A stretch of 64,000 nt of DNA from Apiospora phragmitis (taxonomy: Eukaryota; Ascomycota; Sordariomycetes; Amphisphaeriales; Apiosporaceae), in assembly GCA_038363925.1 (NCBI GenBank), contig JAQQWL010000002.1, positions 930,001-994,000 of the forward strand. The letters are read 5' to 3'. Under the pieces are notes generated by a model. The model did not search any database. It saw only the letters and a program-made list of their open reading frames with translations, and was not told the DNA's origin. Below, in pieces: positions 46,409-57,000 of this stretch. Both the position numbers and the translations under genes were made by a program. Numbering within the stretch: position 1 is the stretch's first letter; each line of letters begins with the position of its first letter.

Positions 46409-47984
46409 ATGGCCTCACATAATGCTAATACCGCCAAAGGCCCCAGCGGCCATGTTGTGCTGTCCTCTAGTGAAACGGCAAAGAGCGCGCCAGGCTCAAG
46501 CAACACAGAAATGAGCAAATTACGCTCTCCGAACCAGCCGAACGCGCCATCACCACCTCCCCCGCCGCCCAACGGTGGCTTGGTGGCCTGGATTCAGGTT
46601 GTGGGTAGCTGGTGCCTCATGCTCAATTGCTGGTAAGTTGTTCGCGATGACCGTATCTGACTACGAGGATGGGTCATTGCAGCTGTATCGGAAACATGTA
46701 AAGCAACTTCGGGCTGACCGATGAAATCTAGGGGCATCGTGAACACCTATGGTGTCTTTCAGACGTATTACCAAACCAAGTTGTTGACGGATCGATCCCC
46801 GTCCAGCATTGCTTGGATCGGCTCTATCCAAGCTTTCCTGCTTCTCTTCGTTGGGGCTCTCACTGGTCCACTCTATGACTATGGGTATTTCCGCCATCTC
46901 ATTGCGATTGGTTCGTTCCTCATGGTCTTTGGTATGATGATGGTTAGTTTGTGCACCCAATACTGGCAACTCGTCCTGGCCCAGGGAGTCATCGTTGGTC
47001 TCGGGGGTGGCTGCTTGTTCGTGCCCAGTGTTGCCATTTTACCCACGTACTTTTCGACACGTATTGCCTTTACTATAGGTATTGCTGGAAGCGGAAGTGG
47101 TATCGGTGAGATCCCTCCATGGATTTGGGTCACGCACAATTCGTATTCCTGCTACTGGATCTGACGATGATATAGGTGGTGTGATATACCCAATCATATT
47201 TCAAGAGCTTGAAGACAACCTTGGCTTTGCCTGGGCTACCAGAGTCGTTGCCTTCGTCATGCTTGCCACTCTGAGTGTGCCTTTGGCCGTTATGCGACCT
47301 CGGCTGAAGCCATCGGCGGTGCGCAAGCTCTTCGATGCTTCAGCATGGACTGAGAGGCCCTATTCTTTATTTGCATTTGGTGGGTTCTTTGGGTTCATTG
47401 GCATGTACTTGCCTCTGTTCTACATCTCTGTCTTTGCCCTCCAGCACGGCATGTCATCCAGGTTGGCATTTTATCTCTTGCCAATCCTCAACGCCGGATC
47501 AACCTTCGGTCGCATCTTCCCCAATGTAAGTGGCTGCCATGCCCCTGACTTATTGGATGGGCGCTAATGCAAATAATTTCTCATGCAGTACGCGGCAGAC
47601 AAGACTGGCCCTCTCAACATATTCATCCCAACCAGCCTTGCCTTGGCTGTTTTGTCCTTCGCATGGATGGCTATCTACGACACAGCAGGTCTCATCGTGT
47701 TCACCGTAATCTATGGCTTCTTCTCTGGGACTTTCCTGACGCTACCGTTCAGTACCGTGGTCACCCTTAGCCCTCACATGGGAGTTGTGGGCGTGCGCAT
47801 GGGTATGGCATGTGCGATCGGAAGCTTGGGATTACTTGTCGGGACGCCTGTGGCAGGGGCAATACTCACACACGGATGGCACTCACTGCAGGCTTTTGGT
47901 GGTATAACGCTTCTAATCGCAACCGTCGCTATGTGCGTATCGAGGATCTCGAAGGTTGGATGGCGTGTCACTGCCAGGGCTTGA
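46409..47984 (+). CDS. MFS monocarboxylate-transporter-like permease
   Basis: Plasma-membrane transporter of the major facilitator superfamily, MCT/SLC16-like group common in fungi; substrate unknown. Exons: 46409-46632, 46732-47105, 47176-47525, 47589-47984; total 447 residues with the frame intact throughout. The N-terminal tail is Pro-rich (PSPPPPPPNGG) and runs into the first membrane segment GGLVAWIQVVGSWCLM. Typical features follow: WGIVNTYGVFQTYYQ after helix 1, SSIAWIGSIQAFLLLF in helix 2, GGGCLFVPSVAILPTYF, the AGSGSGIGGVIYP loop of helix 5, and GSLGLLVGTPVAGAIL in the C-terminal half. About 12 helices are expected. This is one of the genes free of indels. Confidence 0.9.
46633..46731 (+). 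other. Intron 1 of the MFS gene
   Basis: GTAAGT donor, GGCTGAC branch site, CTAG acceptor; 99 bp. It joins LNCW and GIVNTYG. Confidence 0.85.
47106..47175 (+). other. Intron 2 of the MFS gene
   Basis: GTGAGA donor, TCTGAC branch site, ATAG acceptor; 70 bp. It joins GSGIG and GVIYP. Confidence 0.85.
47526..47588 (+). other. Intron 3 of the MFS gene
   Basis: GTAAGT donor, GCTAAT branch-like site, TGCAG acceptor; 63 bp. It joins GRIFPN and YAADKTG. Confidence 0.85.
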
Positions 47985-49457
47985 TGCGGAATGAGGAACC
48001 AATACCTATATGGCTCTTGGTATATACGGTTCGGAGGGCACTCGCCTGGATATCGAGGCGATGGAGGGAAACGCACCAAATTCGGTCATTCTCCTCGTCG
48101 TACCCTTTCTTGGCCATTGTTGTTACGAGGCCAGATACATGGATTTCCTGCAAATCTCAATGTACTGATCAAAAGGCTGATCAGGTACATATCTTGTTGC
48201 TATGTATGACGCGTGGTCTAGCTCGAGACTTAGGCAATGAGGCCCTGAGACAGCTCTGGGCTAGAAATCCTCCAATGCATCCATCCTACAAGTCTGTACT
48301 TCAGAGTGTGCCCTATCTATGTCGGGAAATTGAATAGGGCCGGAGGATTTTGCATTGCCCTGCAAATGGGCGAGGAGCGTCGCTGGTTATACCTTATCCT
48401 ATTGGATGTATTGGCGGAAAGGTAAATTGCATATTTTGTGGACACTGCTGCATCTGATCTGTCCGTCGACCACATATATACAGGAGTCCAGCATTGTTTA
48501 CGACAAATAGGCAGAAGTACACGCTTCTCTCGACTTTGAACAATGGGAGACATCTAGGGAGCCGAGTTTGGAGAATTGGAGGAGCTATTAGCACCATAAA
48601 CCCGCCGCACTCAACTGCCGGCCTGCTCACCCACAAAAATACCCGAGTTCGGCCCTTTGTCACGGATGTCGCATCCTCGACTGGAACGATTCTGCGAAAC
48701 CACGACTAACCCAGTCCACCAGCCTGCCCCTCCCCCAAGAGCACCATGAAAATATTGGTATAGAATGCTTCGAACCGGAAGTCTCGGCAGGTCCAGGCTT
48801 ATCTCGGGCGCTTGGCATATCCATTCCCACGGTTCCGTGGCCAGAGACGCGATCCGGACCACCACCATCACTAGTAGTCATGGGCTCGTTCATGCTACAT
48901 CGTCTTGCCCAAACACCAAGAAGGGTGTCGGAGGGGAGGAAAGTGATTCATCAATGTCAAGAAAGAGAGATATAAAGCGGCATATAACACCAACGAGGCA
49001 CGCTACATACCACGCGGGGCCCACTACGCCGGTAGCTTTCCCATGTGTATCTAGCCGATCAAATATGGGTTATCGGGTGTCAGGCTGCCAGGGGTGGATC
49101 GTGACATTCGGCAACTCGCCTTACATACGTGTATTCACCCAGTTTGTACATACCCCTCATCCAAGGCCCCCTCCTGCCAAATGGCGTAGGTAAGTCGAGA
49201 TGCGTTATGCCGTTTGTACCAGGTTGTACAGGGATTCCCCACAGCGTTGAAGAAGGGCGATCCCTTTGAGGTGTGGCTATTTATCCCTTGGCGTTCATCC
49301 TCGAAACGTGTGTATATATTCCTGGTTGGATCCTGTCGTTTTCTGATACGATCTTGTGGAGTCGCTTTTGTCTTTAAGTTCCGTGACTTCCTCACATCGA
49401 AAGAAAACACAGTTGAGCCAACCCTTTCCTCCCGGCGGCAAAGCGTCATCATACAAC
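47985..49457 (+). other. Intergenic region between the MFS and aldehyde dehydrogenase genes
   Basis: Both genes are on the plus strand, 1.47 kb apart. No supported gene; frames in this stretch overlap without motifs. It should contain the aldehyde dehydrogenase promoter. Confidence 0.4.
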
Positions 49458-51419
49458 ATGGGCTCCAACGTCCCCGACCCCCTATCGCAGGTCGAGTTCT
49501 TCAACGTGATCGGCGGCACCCCTCGCGGGGCCAAGGAGAGCAGCAGCAGCCACCAGGTTGAGGACCCGCGCACCGAGGCCGCGCTCTGGGACGCGCCTAA
49601 CGCCTCGGCACAGGACTTGGATGACGCCGTCGAGGCCGGCCACCAGGCCTTCAAGACGTGGGGTAGAGCACGCAGGCCAAGCGCGCCGAGGTTCTGAATG
49701 CCGTCGCCAAGGTGCTCTACGACAATGATGACCTCTTGACCGGTGTCCTGATGAAGGAGACGGGCAAGTCGCGGATTATGGCGCATATGGAGGTCCAGAG
49801 GGCTGCGTTTCATTATGAGTATGTACCTATTTGCCTTCCGAGATACTAATACTGTATATACGAATTTCAACTGCAAACCATGAGAAAAATCTCCTATATG
49901 GGCTACAATGGGCTCTAGGGAAAAATGTATTTACTAACTCTATTTCGACAGGTATTATGGTACAGTGATCACTTGGGTGAACAGCGCCTTCATGATTTTG
50001 AGTCTTCAAGGTTAACATGTGAAACCCCAACAGCGACGGTGCAGCTAGAAGACGAGATCCAGTACGAGGACGACGACATCCAGATCATCGGCACGCACGA
50101 GCCGTACGGCGTCATCGGCGCCATCTCGCCTTGGAACTTCCCGCTGATCCTGTCGAGCGTCAAGGTGGCCTCGGCCCTGGCGACGGCCAACTGCATCATC
50201 ATCAAGCCGTCCCCTTTTACGCCCTACACCATCCTCAAGTTCTGCGAGCTCGCCCAGTCGGTCCTCCCCGCCCAGGGGATCTTCCAGGCCCTCAACGGCG
50301 GCGCCGACGTCGGCGAGCGCATGACGCTGCACCAGGGCATCGCCCACATCAGCTTCACGGGCACCATCGCCGTGGGCCAGCGCATCATGGCCAACTGCGC
50401 GTCGACGCTCAAGAAAGTGATCCTCGAGCTCGCGGGCAACGACGCGGCCATCGTGACCGACGACGTCGACGTGTCCGCCATCGTGCCCGCGTCGCCCTCG
50501 GCTGCCTCCTGCACGCGGGCCAGATGTGCGTCGCGTCCAAGCGGCTGTACGTGCACGCCGCACGCTATGACGACTTCGTGGCCACGTTCCGGGCCCACCT
50601 GGAGAAGATGTACGTCGCGACGTACGGGGACGCCGAGGCGCCCTCGGTCTTCGGGCCGCTGTCGAACCGGGCCAACTTCGAACGCTGCCGGGGGTTTCTG
50701 GAGGACTGCCGGAAGCACGGGTACCAGGTCATCACGGCTGGGGGCGAGGTCGCGAAGGAGAAGAAGGGGCTCTGGATCGCGCCGACTATCATTGTGAATC
50801 CTCCGGAAGATTCCCTCGTGGTGCGCGAGGAGCAGTTCGGTAAGTTCTCTCTCTCTCCATCTCTCCTTAGAAGAAAACGAAATGTAGAGAGGTAGTAGGT
50901 AAAAATGGACTGACTGATGTGCTTACTCAAACAAACAAATAGGCCCTGTGGTCCCCATCATGAAGTGGGACGACGAATCCGACGTCATCGCGCGCGCCAA
51001 CCTCGACAACGCCGGCCTCGGTGCCTCCATCTGGTGCCGCGACGCCGGCCGGGCGCGAGGCTTGGCCCGGCAGCTGGAGACTGGCACTGTCGTAAGTTTT
51101 TCTTCTTCATTGTTTGCCCCTTTTCCTCTCTCTCTTTTCAAGTTTTTTCGTCCGATCCCCCTAGCGTCCGCACAAAAAACCACTAAATGACTCACTCGTC
51201 CGAATCGTACAGTTCATCAACCAGCCTCCACAGCCGCATCATGCCGGCTACTTCGCGGGCCAGAAACTGAGCGGCGTGGGCGGCGAGTTGGGAAAGCAGG
51301 GGCTGTTGTCTTACTGCCAGACCAAGTCTCTCCATATCGGGGAAGAAGTGAGGGGAGAGAGAGGCTTATGGCTTCCCCGAATGGGTTTGAAGTATTGGAC
51401 AGACAGGCCACCAACTTGA
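49458..51419 (+). CDS. NAD(P)-dependent aldehyde dehydrogenase (two frame breaks, one micro-exon)
   Basis: Oxidises an aldehyde to the acid; the fungal AldA/lactaldehyde-dehydrogenase-like subgroup seems closest. Start ATG at 49458. Exons: 49458-49818, 49952-49959 (8 nt), 50034-50839, 50943-51091, 51213-51419. Motifs: GVIGAISPWNFPLIL, TANCIIIKPSPFTPY, HISFTGTIAVGQ, the catalytic-Glu region VILELAGNDAAIV, the catalytic-Cys region LLHAGQMCVASKRLYVH, EEQFGPVVPIMKW, and near the end SGVGGELGKQGLLSY. One base is missing near 49665-49670 and one near 50485-50491; allowing for both gives 510 residues. The last 25 residues, after HIGEEV, are longer and more basic than is usual. Substrate cannot be told. 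Confidence 0.9.
49819..49951 (+). other. Intron 1 of the aldehyde dehydrogenase gene
   Basis: GTATGT donor, CTAAC branch site, CGACAG acceptor; 133 bp. Confidence 0.75.
49952..49959 (+). other. 8-nt micro-exon of the aldehyde dehydrogenase gene
   Basis: The bases GTATTATG lie between a CAG acceptor and a GTACAG donor. Including them gives HYE-YYA-TVQLEDEIQYEDD in frame; skipping them shifts the frame to an early stop. Confidence 0.65.
49960..50033 (+). other. Intron 2 of the aldehyde dehydrogenase gene
   Basis: GTACAG donor and CAACAG acceptor with a TTAAC branch-like site; 74 bp. Confidence 0.65.
50840..50942 (+). other. Intron 3 of the aldehyde dehydrogenase gene
   Basis: GTAAGT donor, GACTGAC branch site, ATAG acceptor; 103 bp. 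It joins EEQFG and PVVPIMKW. Confidence 0.85.
51092..51212 (+). other. Intron 4 of the aldehyde dehydrogenase gene
   Basis: GTAAGT donor, ACAG acceptor; 121 bp. It joins ETGTV and FINQPPQPHHAG. Confidence 0.8.
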
Positions 51420-52145
51420 GGGGTTCGAAAGCACACCCTTCTCTAGAGAAAATGGGATGAATTAGCTCACTGCCACCGTGCTAGAATGCTCATGGCTGCG
51501 AACCAGTTCGTGATATCGCCGGATCTTGTTAGGACATAAGAGACCTCATAATGTAAGAAATGCAAGGGCGAGTCGTGGCTAGATATAAACCAATTCTATG
51601 ACGTGAAATCTATAGTTATGCAACGTACAAACACCCATGGCCAATATGCCTTGAAAATGACATATAGGTCAACTCTGATGGATTTACACCGATCATGTGA
51701 CAAGATTTGCTCAAAGTTCATATGCCCCCTGAATAAGTAAGGACGGTAATCATCTGGGCATGTTGATCCGATGCGCAATGACCATCACAGGGATTTCTAC
51801 AGCCGGTCACCGAATATTTCGTAAAAGGAAAGCAACCCCGTAGGACTGTTTTCTATATGTCGTCTATGTTTACCAACCAATGATACTGCTGTCTTGCTTT
51901 TGGCGAGAATCGCGCCTCAAGTGAACGGGACCTGTCCATCCAGAGGATCCTCATGCAGAAGTTTTAAATGCATTTGTCTCAAGCCAATGCTTTCAACGCC
52001 AAATATTAAAAGGAAAATGCAAATTGCGGCAAACATCAAACCGCCATGTGCAGAGTCGAGTACTGCATAATGTACTGAACGCCGCTTCCCAGGATGCTAG
52101 TGAAAATGCAGCAGCTTACCACATGAAACGCGTAGGTCGATCGAA
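51420..52145. other. Convergent intergenic region
   Basis: The 3' regions of the aldehyde dehydrogenase and PRPP synthetase genes. AT-rich in parts; no gene is seen. Confidence 0.45.
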
Positions 52146-53531
52146 TCAGTCGAATTGGAACAAGACGCTGATAGACTCGCCATGATGGACACGGCGAATA
52201 GCCTCGGCAAATGCCGGAGACACATCCAGAACCTCCAGTTTGGGGCACATTTTCTTGTGCTCTTCCTGGGGAACGGAGTTCGTCACGACGATTTTGTCGA
52301 TGGCAGAAGCGTTAATACGGGAGATGGCGTCGCCACTCAGGACTCCGTGGGTCAAAAGCGCATAAACCATAGTAGCCCCCTCCTTCTTCAGCAACTTGGC
52401 AGCGCGGGTGATGGTGTTTGACGTATCGGCCAAATCATCGACGAGGACGCACACACGGTTGGCTACGTTGCCCACAAGCATCATGGTGGCATTTTGTCGA
52501 TCCGTGATCTTCGTAGGGCGGCGTTCCTAGCAGGTTTCAGGATTAAGAAATTTCTAAGAAAGCGGGCACATTACCTTGTGAATGAGAGCGAACTCCATGT
52601 TCAGACTGTCTGCGATCGCCGTGGCCCTCTTGGCACCTCCAGCATCCGGACTGACGACGACGGCATCTTTGAAATTCGGGATGTTTTGTTGTATGTACCG
52701 CTTGAGGAGCGGTCGGCCATACAAGTTGTCTACGGGAATGTCGAAGAAACCCTGGTATTGGGGATCGTGGAGATCAAGGGTGATGATGTGATCAGCGCCC
52801 GAACATGTCAGCAGGTCGGCAACAAGCGTTCCAGCTTGAGCCACCCATTGCTTGTAACCGGGCTTCCCCTGGAAGCTGGTGAAGTGGGCCATCTTATCAT
52901 AATCATGCGTCGTGAATGCGCCGGGGGTGCGTGAGCTGCCGAGTGTAAGTGAGGAGTCGGTACGCTTGAAATAGGTGTCCCCTCCGTTCATCTCATGGGG
53001 GCCGTTGGCTGACGGCATGGCAACGGCTGCCGGCGAATGGATATTGTTCGCTGATACTTGGGCCCTGTTCAGCCTCTTGCTGAGGCCATCCATGCCATTA
53101 GCAAGTCCGGCACTCATGGGGATGCCGGGGGCAGGGGTCGCCGGAACGCTCTCGAAGGTGTAGGGCATGGGGCTGCCTGGAACCGTGGAGGGCTGTTTCG
53201 ACAGAGGGGCGCCGGTCTTGTTGTAGGGCAGATCAGGTTGCCGAGAATAGGGAAACAAGGGGAGAACGGCGGTGACTCTCTTAGCGGAGCCAGTCTTGCA
53301 GGCCGAGATCATGATGCACAAATCCATGAAGTGATCATTGACTTTGCCGCCACCTGATTGGATAATGTAGACATCCTTGCCCCGGACAGAATCTTTGATC
53401 TCGCACCTGGTCTCGCCAACAGAGAAGCTCGAGAGGGTGCGATCACCGATGGGTAAACCGAGGCTATTGCATATGCTCTCGACCAACTTTGGGTGGGAGT
53501 TGCCCCCGAGAATGACGATATTACGGACCAT
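52146..53531 (-). CDS. Ribose-phosphate pyrophosphokinase (PRPP synthetase) with a long internal insert
   Basis: Makes PRPP from ribose-5-phosphate and ATP for nucleotide, His and Trp synthesis. Start is the first ATG, at 53531 ([16 protein letters not shown]). Exon 1 is 53531-52575, exon 2 52526-52146; 445 residues, frame intact. Motifs: [20 protein letters not shown], the N-domain [44 protein letters not shown] and the PRPP-binding [13 protein letters not shown]. About 100 residues of Ser/Pro/Asn-rich sequence (from [13 protein letters not shown] to SRTPGAF) are inserted after PYNKTGA. Yeast Prs1 and Prs5 carry comparable non-homologous regions, linked there to cell-wall-integrity signalling, so this is probably an orthologue of that type; which one I cannot say. 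Confidence 0.94.
52527..52574 (-). other. Intron of the PRPP synthetase gene
   Basis: GTAATG donor at 52574 and CTAG acceptor ending at 52527; 48 bp, the shortest intron called here. It joins FALIHK and [10 protein letters not shown]. Confidence 0.8.
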
Positions 53532-55120
53532 TGTCGTTATGAGGTTCTGTCTTAGCGTACCGTTGTTGGTGGAGCCGCGGCGCGGTGGGATGCGATACAC
53601 AACCAAGCGTGGTATAGAGCTTGGGAGCTTCACGGAGTGCGACAGCGACACCGAGTGAGTTGTATCAGCTCAAGGAGCCAGTCGCAAAGATGTCCAAGAA
53701 GGAAATCAAGGGCTCTCAGATGACGCAGATTTTCGTGATCGAGGGACCCGGTAACGGAGCGCGGCCAAAAACTGCAACAGCCGAGGGTAATCTGAAGGCC
53801 CTAGAGAATCGGGATTGACAGGGCGTTTTGTCGGTGAGTGAGTAGCACGCCGAGCAGGGTAGAAAAAAAGAAGACAGACAGGCTGTGCGATAAAGATGCT
53901 GGCCAGGCAAAAGACGAAGGTTAGAGATCCATAACGGACGGTAAGTTCGAAGATACGTCAGAAGAACTGGGATTTCAGATTGGTAGAGAACAAAGAAATA
54001 GAAAGAAAGCACAAGGCCGGCTGGAGGAGCGAGATGAGAGGCATTGAATAAATTTTGGAACTCGGCAACTAGGGTATGTTAGGCATGTACTGGAGGCTGT
54101 AGGTACCGTAGCTGGGTCTCTCTTTTTCCCTCTCTCTCTCTACCTCTCCCTTCGTCTACCTTAGATCAATGCAAGATTGCAAGTGGTTGATACACCGTCG
54201 CAACATCCAGGTCCAGGCCGGACTAAAAGAGACCAGTGAGACCAGTCAAACTGACTTGCGTCTTTGCTTATGGTGGGGAAAAACTTTTTTCTGTCAAAGT
54301 CGCTAAGACCCATGGGCTTTTTGGTGGTGTAAGAGGCACTTGAGTAACGGAAATGCAAAAATGTGTACCTGCTGAATTGGAGGCTACAGCGGGTTAAGAT
54401 GGCGGGGTTTGGGTTTGAGTTTCCGAGGGGCTCTTGCATTTTGTGTGCGCCTGGCTAGCTTTTCTTTATGTCAACTAGAGGTATGTGGTAGAATACGCAA
54501 ATTATATACAAGAGTGAATTAATAGACAGAGACAGAATAGTTCATGTATGTATCAGTGTGTTTCTGTCTGGCCCATACAGAGTGCTGGATGCTCGTGCTC
54601 TATCTAAAACATTGATCGGAGCGTCGAATTGGAGCTTGCGTACCTGGGAACGCCCAATGATGCAATGGTAACAAAAACTTCCATTAATAAGGTACATCAG
54701 TGCTTTAGTTGGGGCTCTGTTTGGAGTTGCATGTCACCATCTCAAAACGTGTAGATCTACGGGTACACACCAAGACACGTACTCGGTGTACATAAACCCT
54801 CCATTTATACAATCCGTCTTTTGTCTATCTGGCGGACTGAGAAAGAAAGAAAGAAAGAAAGAAAGAAGAGAAGACTGATTGCATCCAAACCTTTGACCAA
54901 TGGGAGTTGCCGGATTGGCAGGCCGCCTGGGCCAATAGAACCTATGCGGCGCACGCAGTTGGGCGGGAAGAGCTTCTGGAGGTGTATCCGTACCAAAAAT
55001 TTACATGCTGGAAAGTGGATTCCTGAGGCTCAATTCACTCCAACGATTGACAAGCATCTTCGGCCTTCCCTTTCATTCCAAGTCGCAGCAGTCTAATGAA
55101 ATAATCCCCCAGACGACAAA
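53532..55120. other. Divergent intergenic region between PRPP synthetase and Rpc17 genes
   Basis: Holds both promoters, a CT-rich stretch at about 54121-54150 and the GAAA repeat. No supported gene. Confidence 0.4.
54841..54866 (+). repeat. (GAAA)n microsatellite upstream of the Rpc17 gene
   Basis: About six copies of a 4-bp unit, 255-280 bp before the start codon. Confidence 0.8.
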
Positions 55121-55640
55121 ATGAAGATCCTCGAGTCCCAGTCGGCATTGCTGACCAACCATGAGGTCTACACTTTTCTCCAGAACCAGGCCAGAGAATA
55201 CCAGGAACAGAAGCGACGCGGCCCTGGCAACCTGGAGACACTGCGTAGAGAGGTATGATATGATATACATGCACCAACATGTCCCCCTTGCGCATATTCA
55301 TGAACCTCAACTCACACTCTTACTATAGCTGCTCCAATACCTGAGAAGCGAAGAGAATCCTCTGTCGCAGGAGCCACCAGCCTACGATGACGAGTCCATC
55401 GCCAAGCTCCTGAAAAGGCTGAGGCCCTATGAGATCCAAAAGGGTGAGATGATCATGATCATGAACCTACGCCCCGTCAACATCCCTATGCTGAACGCCG
55501 TCCTCGAGGATATGGAGGAGCGCTTCACTGCCGAGGAGCAAGAGGACATTGTTGCCGGCGTGGAGGAGGTGTTGGGCAAATTCCCGCCCAAGGCTCAGGA
55601 GGAGGGTGATGTTGTGCAATCTACCGAGAACGGCAGTTGA
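55121..55640 (+). CDS. RPC17: RNA polymerase III subunit Rpc17/RPC9
   Basis: Small Pol III subunit that pairs with Rpc25 in the stalk and contacts TFIIIB (nucleus). Start ATG at 55121 opens MKILESQSALLTNHEVYTFL, the typical Rpb4/RPC9 N-terminus. An intron at 55253-55328 separates the exons. The C-terminal HRDC-like part has IAKLLKRLRPYEIQKGEMIM, NLRPVNIPMLNAVLEDMEER and IVAGVEEVLGKFP. It is 147 residues long, normal for the family, and the frame is intact. It ends only about 118 bp from the convergent GTPase gene. Confidence 0.93.
55253..55328 (+). other. Intron of RPC17
   Basis: GTATGA donor and TATAG acceptor; 76 bp. It joins LRRE and LLQYLRSEENPLS. Confidence 0.85.
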
Positions 55641-55758
55641 AGGGATGGATAGGTTATAGCACCAGTGCTACTGATTTTTAGACATATGAACCACGCATCA
55701 GCCTGGTAAGCTCTCATCCATCTTGATGCCTGCGTTATTATTACTTGCTAACCCTTTC

Positions 55759-56470
55759 TCAGCTAATCACGCACCCCCCTTCGCTCTGGCCGCCGTCCGC
55801 CGTTCTGGTCTTCATGGCCGTGCTGCAGATTTCCTCAAAGGCCAACTTGAACAACTCCCCGGTCACAGACGAGCACTCCACATATTTGTCGGCTCTCATC
55901 TCCTGGGACACTCTATACGCCTCCTGAGGATAAACGATGCCGTTTGGATCCGTCTCGGATCTCAGGTCACGCTTTAAACCGAGGACTATTATGGGAAGGT
56001 GCGCCTCGATCTCTGCGTATATTGCGCGAACCTCGTTGATCCACTAGGCAGAGCGAGGTTAGATACGAGGATTGATCAAGTCGAAGAAGGAAGAGATCAG
56101 GCAAAGATGACTGTTGCGTACAATGCGTTGCATATTAATCATACTCAGTCTTTGGCTGATATCATAGCAAATGATGACCAAATCCGGGCGAAGCAGACGC
56201 CAGTTCTCTGGACTGGCCGTATCGTAGAAGTCGAAGCGGTATTGGGCATTCTTCCTGCGTGCCTCAAAGACGAATGGCTGATCAATGTCGCGTAGAGGCG
56301 CAATGTGTACCCTCCTTTCCAGAGCACTGCTGCCTTTGCTCATGCGTCTATGGCTATCAGCATACTGTTTTGGAACGCAGCGCAGAGGCCGTAACCACTT
56401 ACGAGAGAAAGGTTGACTTTCCAACCTTCTCGTCCCCCAACAGCACGATTTTGATCGATTCAGAATCCAT
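55759..56470 (-). CDS. Atypical Rho/Ras-like small GTPase with a CaaX box
   Basis: A 186-residue small GTPase from three exons: 56470-56403, 56329-56122, 56043-55759. The P-loop is GDEKVGKS (residues 12-19). The switch II DxxG is replaced by DTAS in DTASPENW (59-66). The G4 element is LKRD (115-118) rather than NKxD or TKxD, and G5 reads ECSSVTG (148-154). No clear switch I threonine is visible in RRVHIAPLRDIDQPF. ICYDISQRLSMINMQRIW and YVECSS look Rho-like, but there is no Rho insert. The C-terminus is CVIS, a CaaX box predicted to be prenylated, so it should be membrane-anchored. Loss of the DxxG glycine suggests poor GTP hydrolysis or altered switching; that is inference. A two-codon uORF precedes the start. 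Confidence 0.85.
56044..56121 (-). other. Intron 2 of the GTPase gene
   Basis: GTACGC donor at 56121, CTAAC branch site, CTAG acceptor ending at 56044; 78 bp. It joins NMQRI and WINEVRA. Confidence 0.8.
56330..56402 (-). other. Intron 1 of the GTPase gene, tandem acceptor
   Basis: GTAAGT donor at 56402, GCTGAT branch site. The acceptor reads GCAGCAG, so splicing may end at 56330 or 56327, adding or dropping one serine. Confidence 0.75.
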
Positions 56471-56478
56471 CACAACAT
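56470..56478 (-). promoter_or_regulatory. Two-codon uORF overlapping the GTPase start codon
   Basis: ATG TTG TGA begins at 56478, and its stop shares its last base with the main ATG (TGATG). Whether the transcript includes it depends on the start site, which is unknown. Confidence 0.4.
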
Positions 56479-57000
56479 GCTAGGCCACTTTACTTATGAC
56501 CGTTGAATTCGCATCTACCTTGAATATATCTAAAGATATGTTTGATTGATAGTGTTGAACGTAGTTGCTCTGCGAATGACACTGGGTTAATAGCGCAAAG
56601 CCACTGGAGGTACAGGCAGGTATCGATAAGCTAAACAATCAACAACCAATCACTCTATGTAGGTTAGAATGCACCACAAAGCAAAGCTCCATCTTTTCGC
56701 ATTTGCTAGGCGAATTCTGCGACTAATAAGAATAATGAAGGGTTTGTGACTCTTACACCGAAACGTCTGTATTAATAGACGCTCTCCTCTTTACTCGTCC
56801 ATTTTGGAAGAAGGCCAAACCAAATGCATGTATGGTCTTACTAGTCGACCTGCCACAAGTCGACTCTGCTATGACTGCTGTTTCTCCACAAAACCTCTTC
56901 TTCTGGGCAGGCGCCAAAAGCGACGAGCCTGACTCAATATTATACTGCCAAAGCCGCAACTAATCCCCCAAATTTGACTTTGCGCCGACGACTTACAATA
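56471..57000. other. Divergent promoter between the GTPase and Deg1/Pus3 genes
   Basis: About 530 bp, AT-rich. No gene is seen beyond the two-codon uORF at its left edge. Confidence 0.45.

Noticed and set aside
51419..51437. GGGGTTCGAAAGC resembling a tRNA B box
   Set aside because: It directly follows the aldehyde dehydrogenase stop codon and no cloverleaf can be folded around it.
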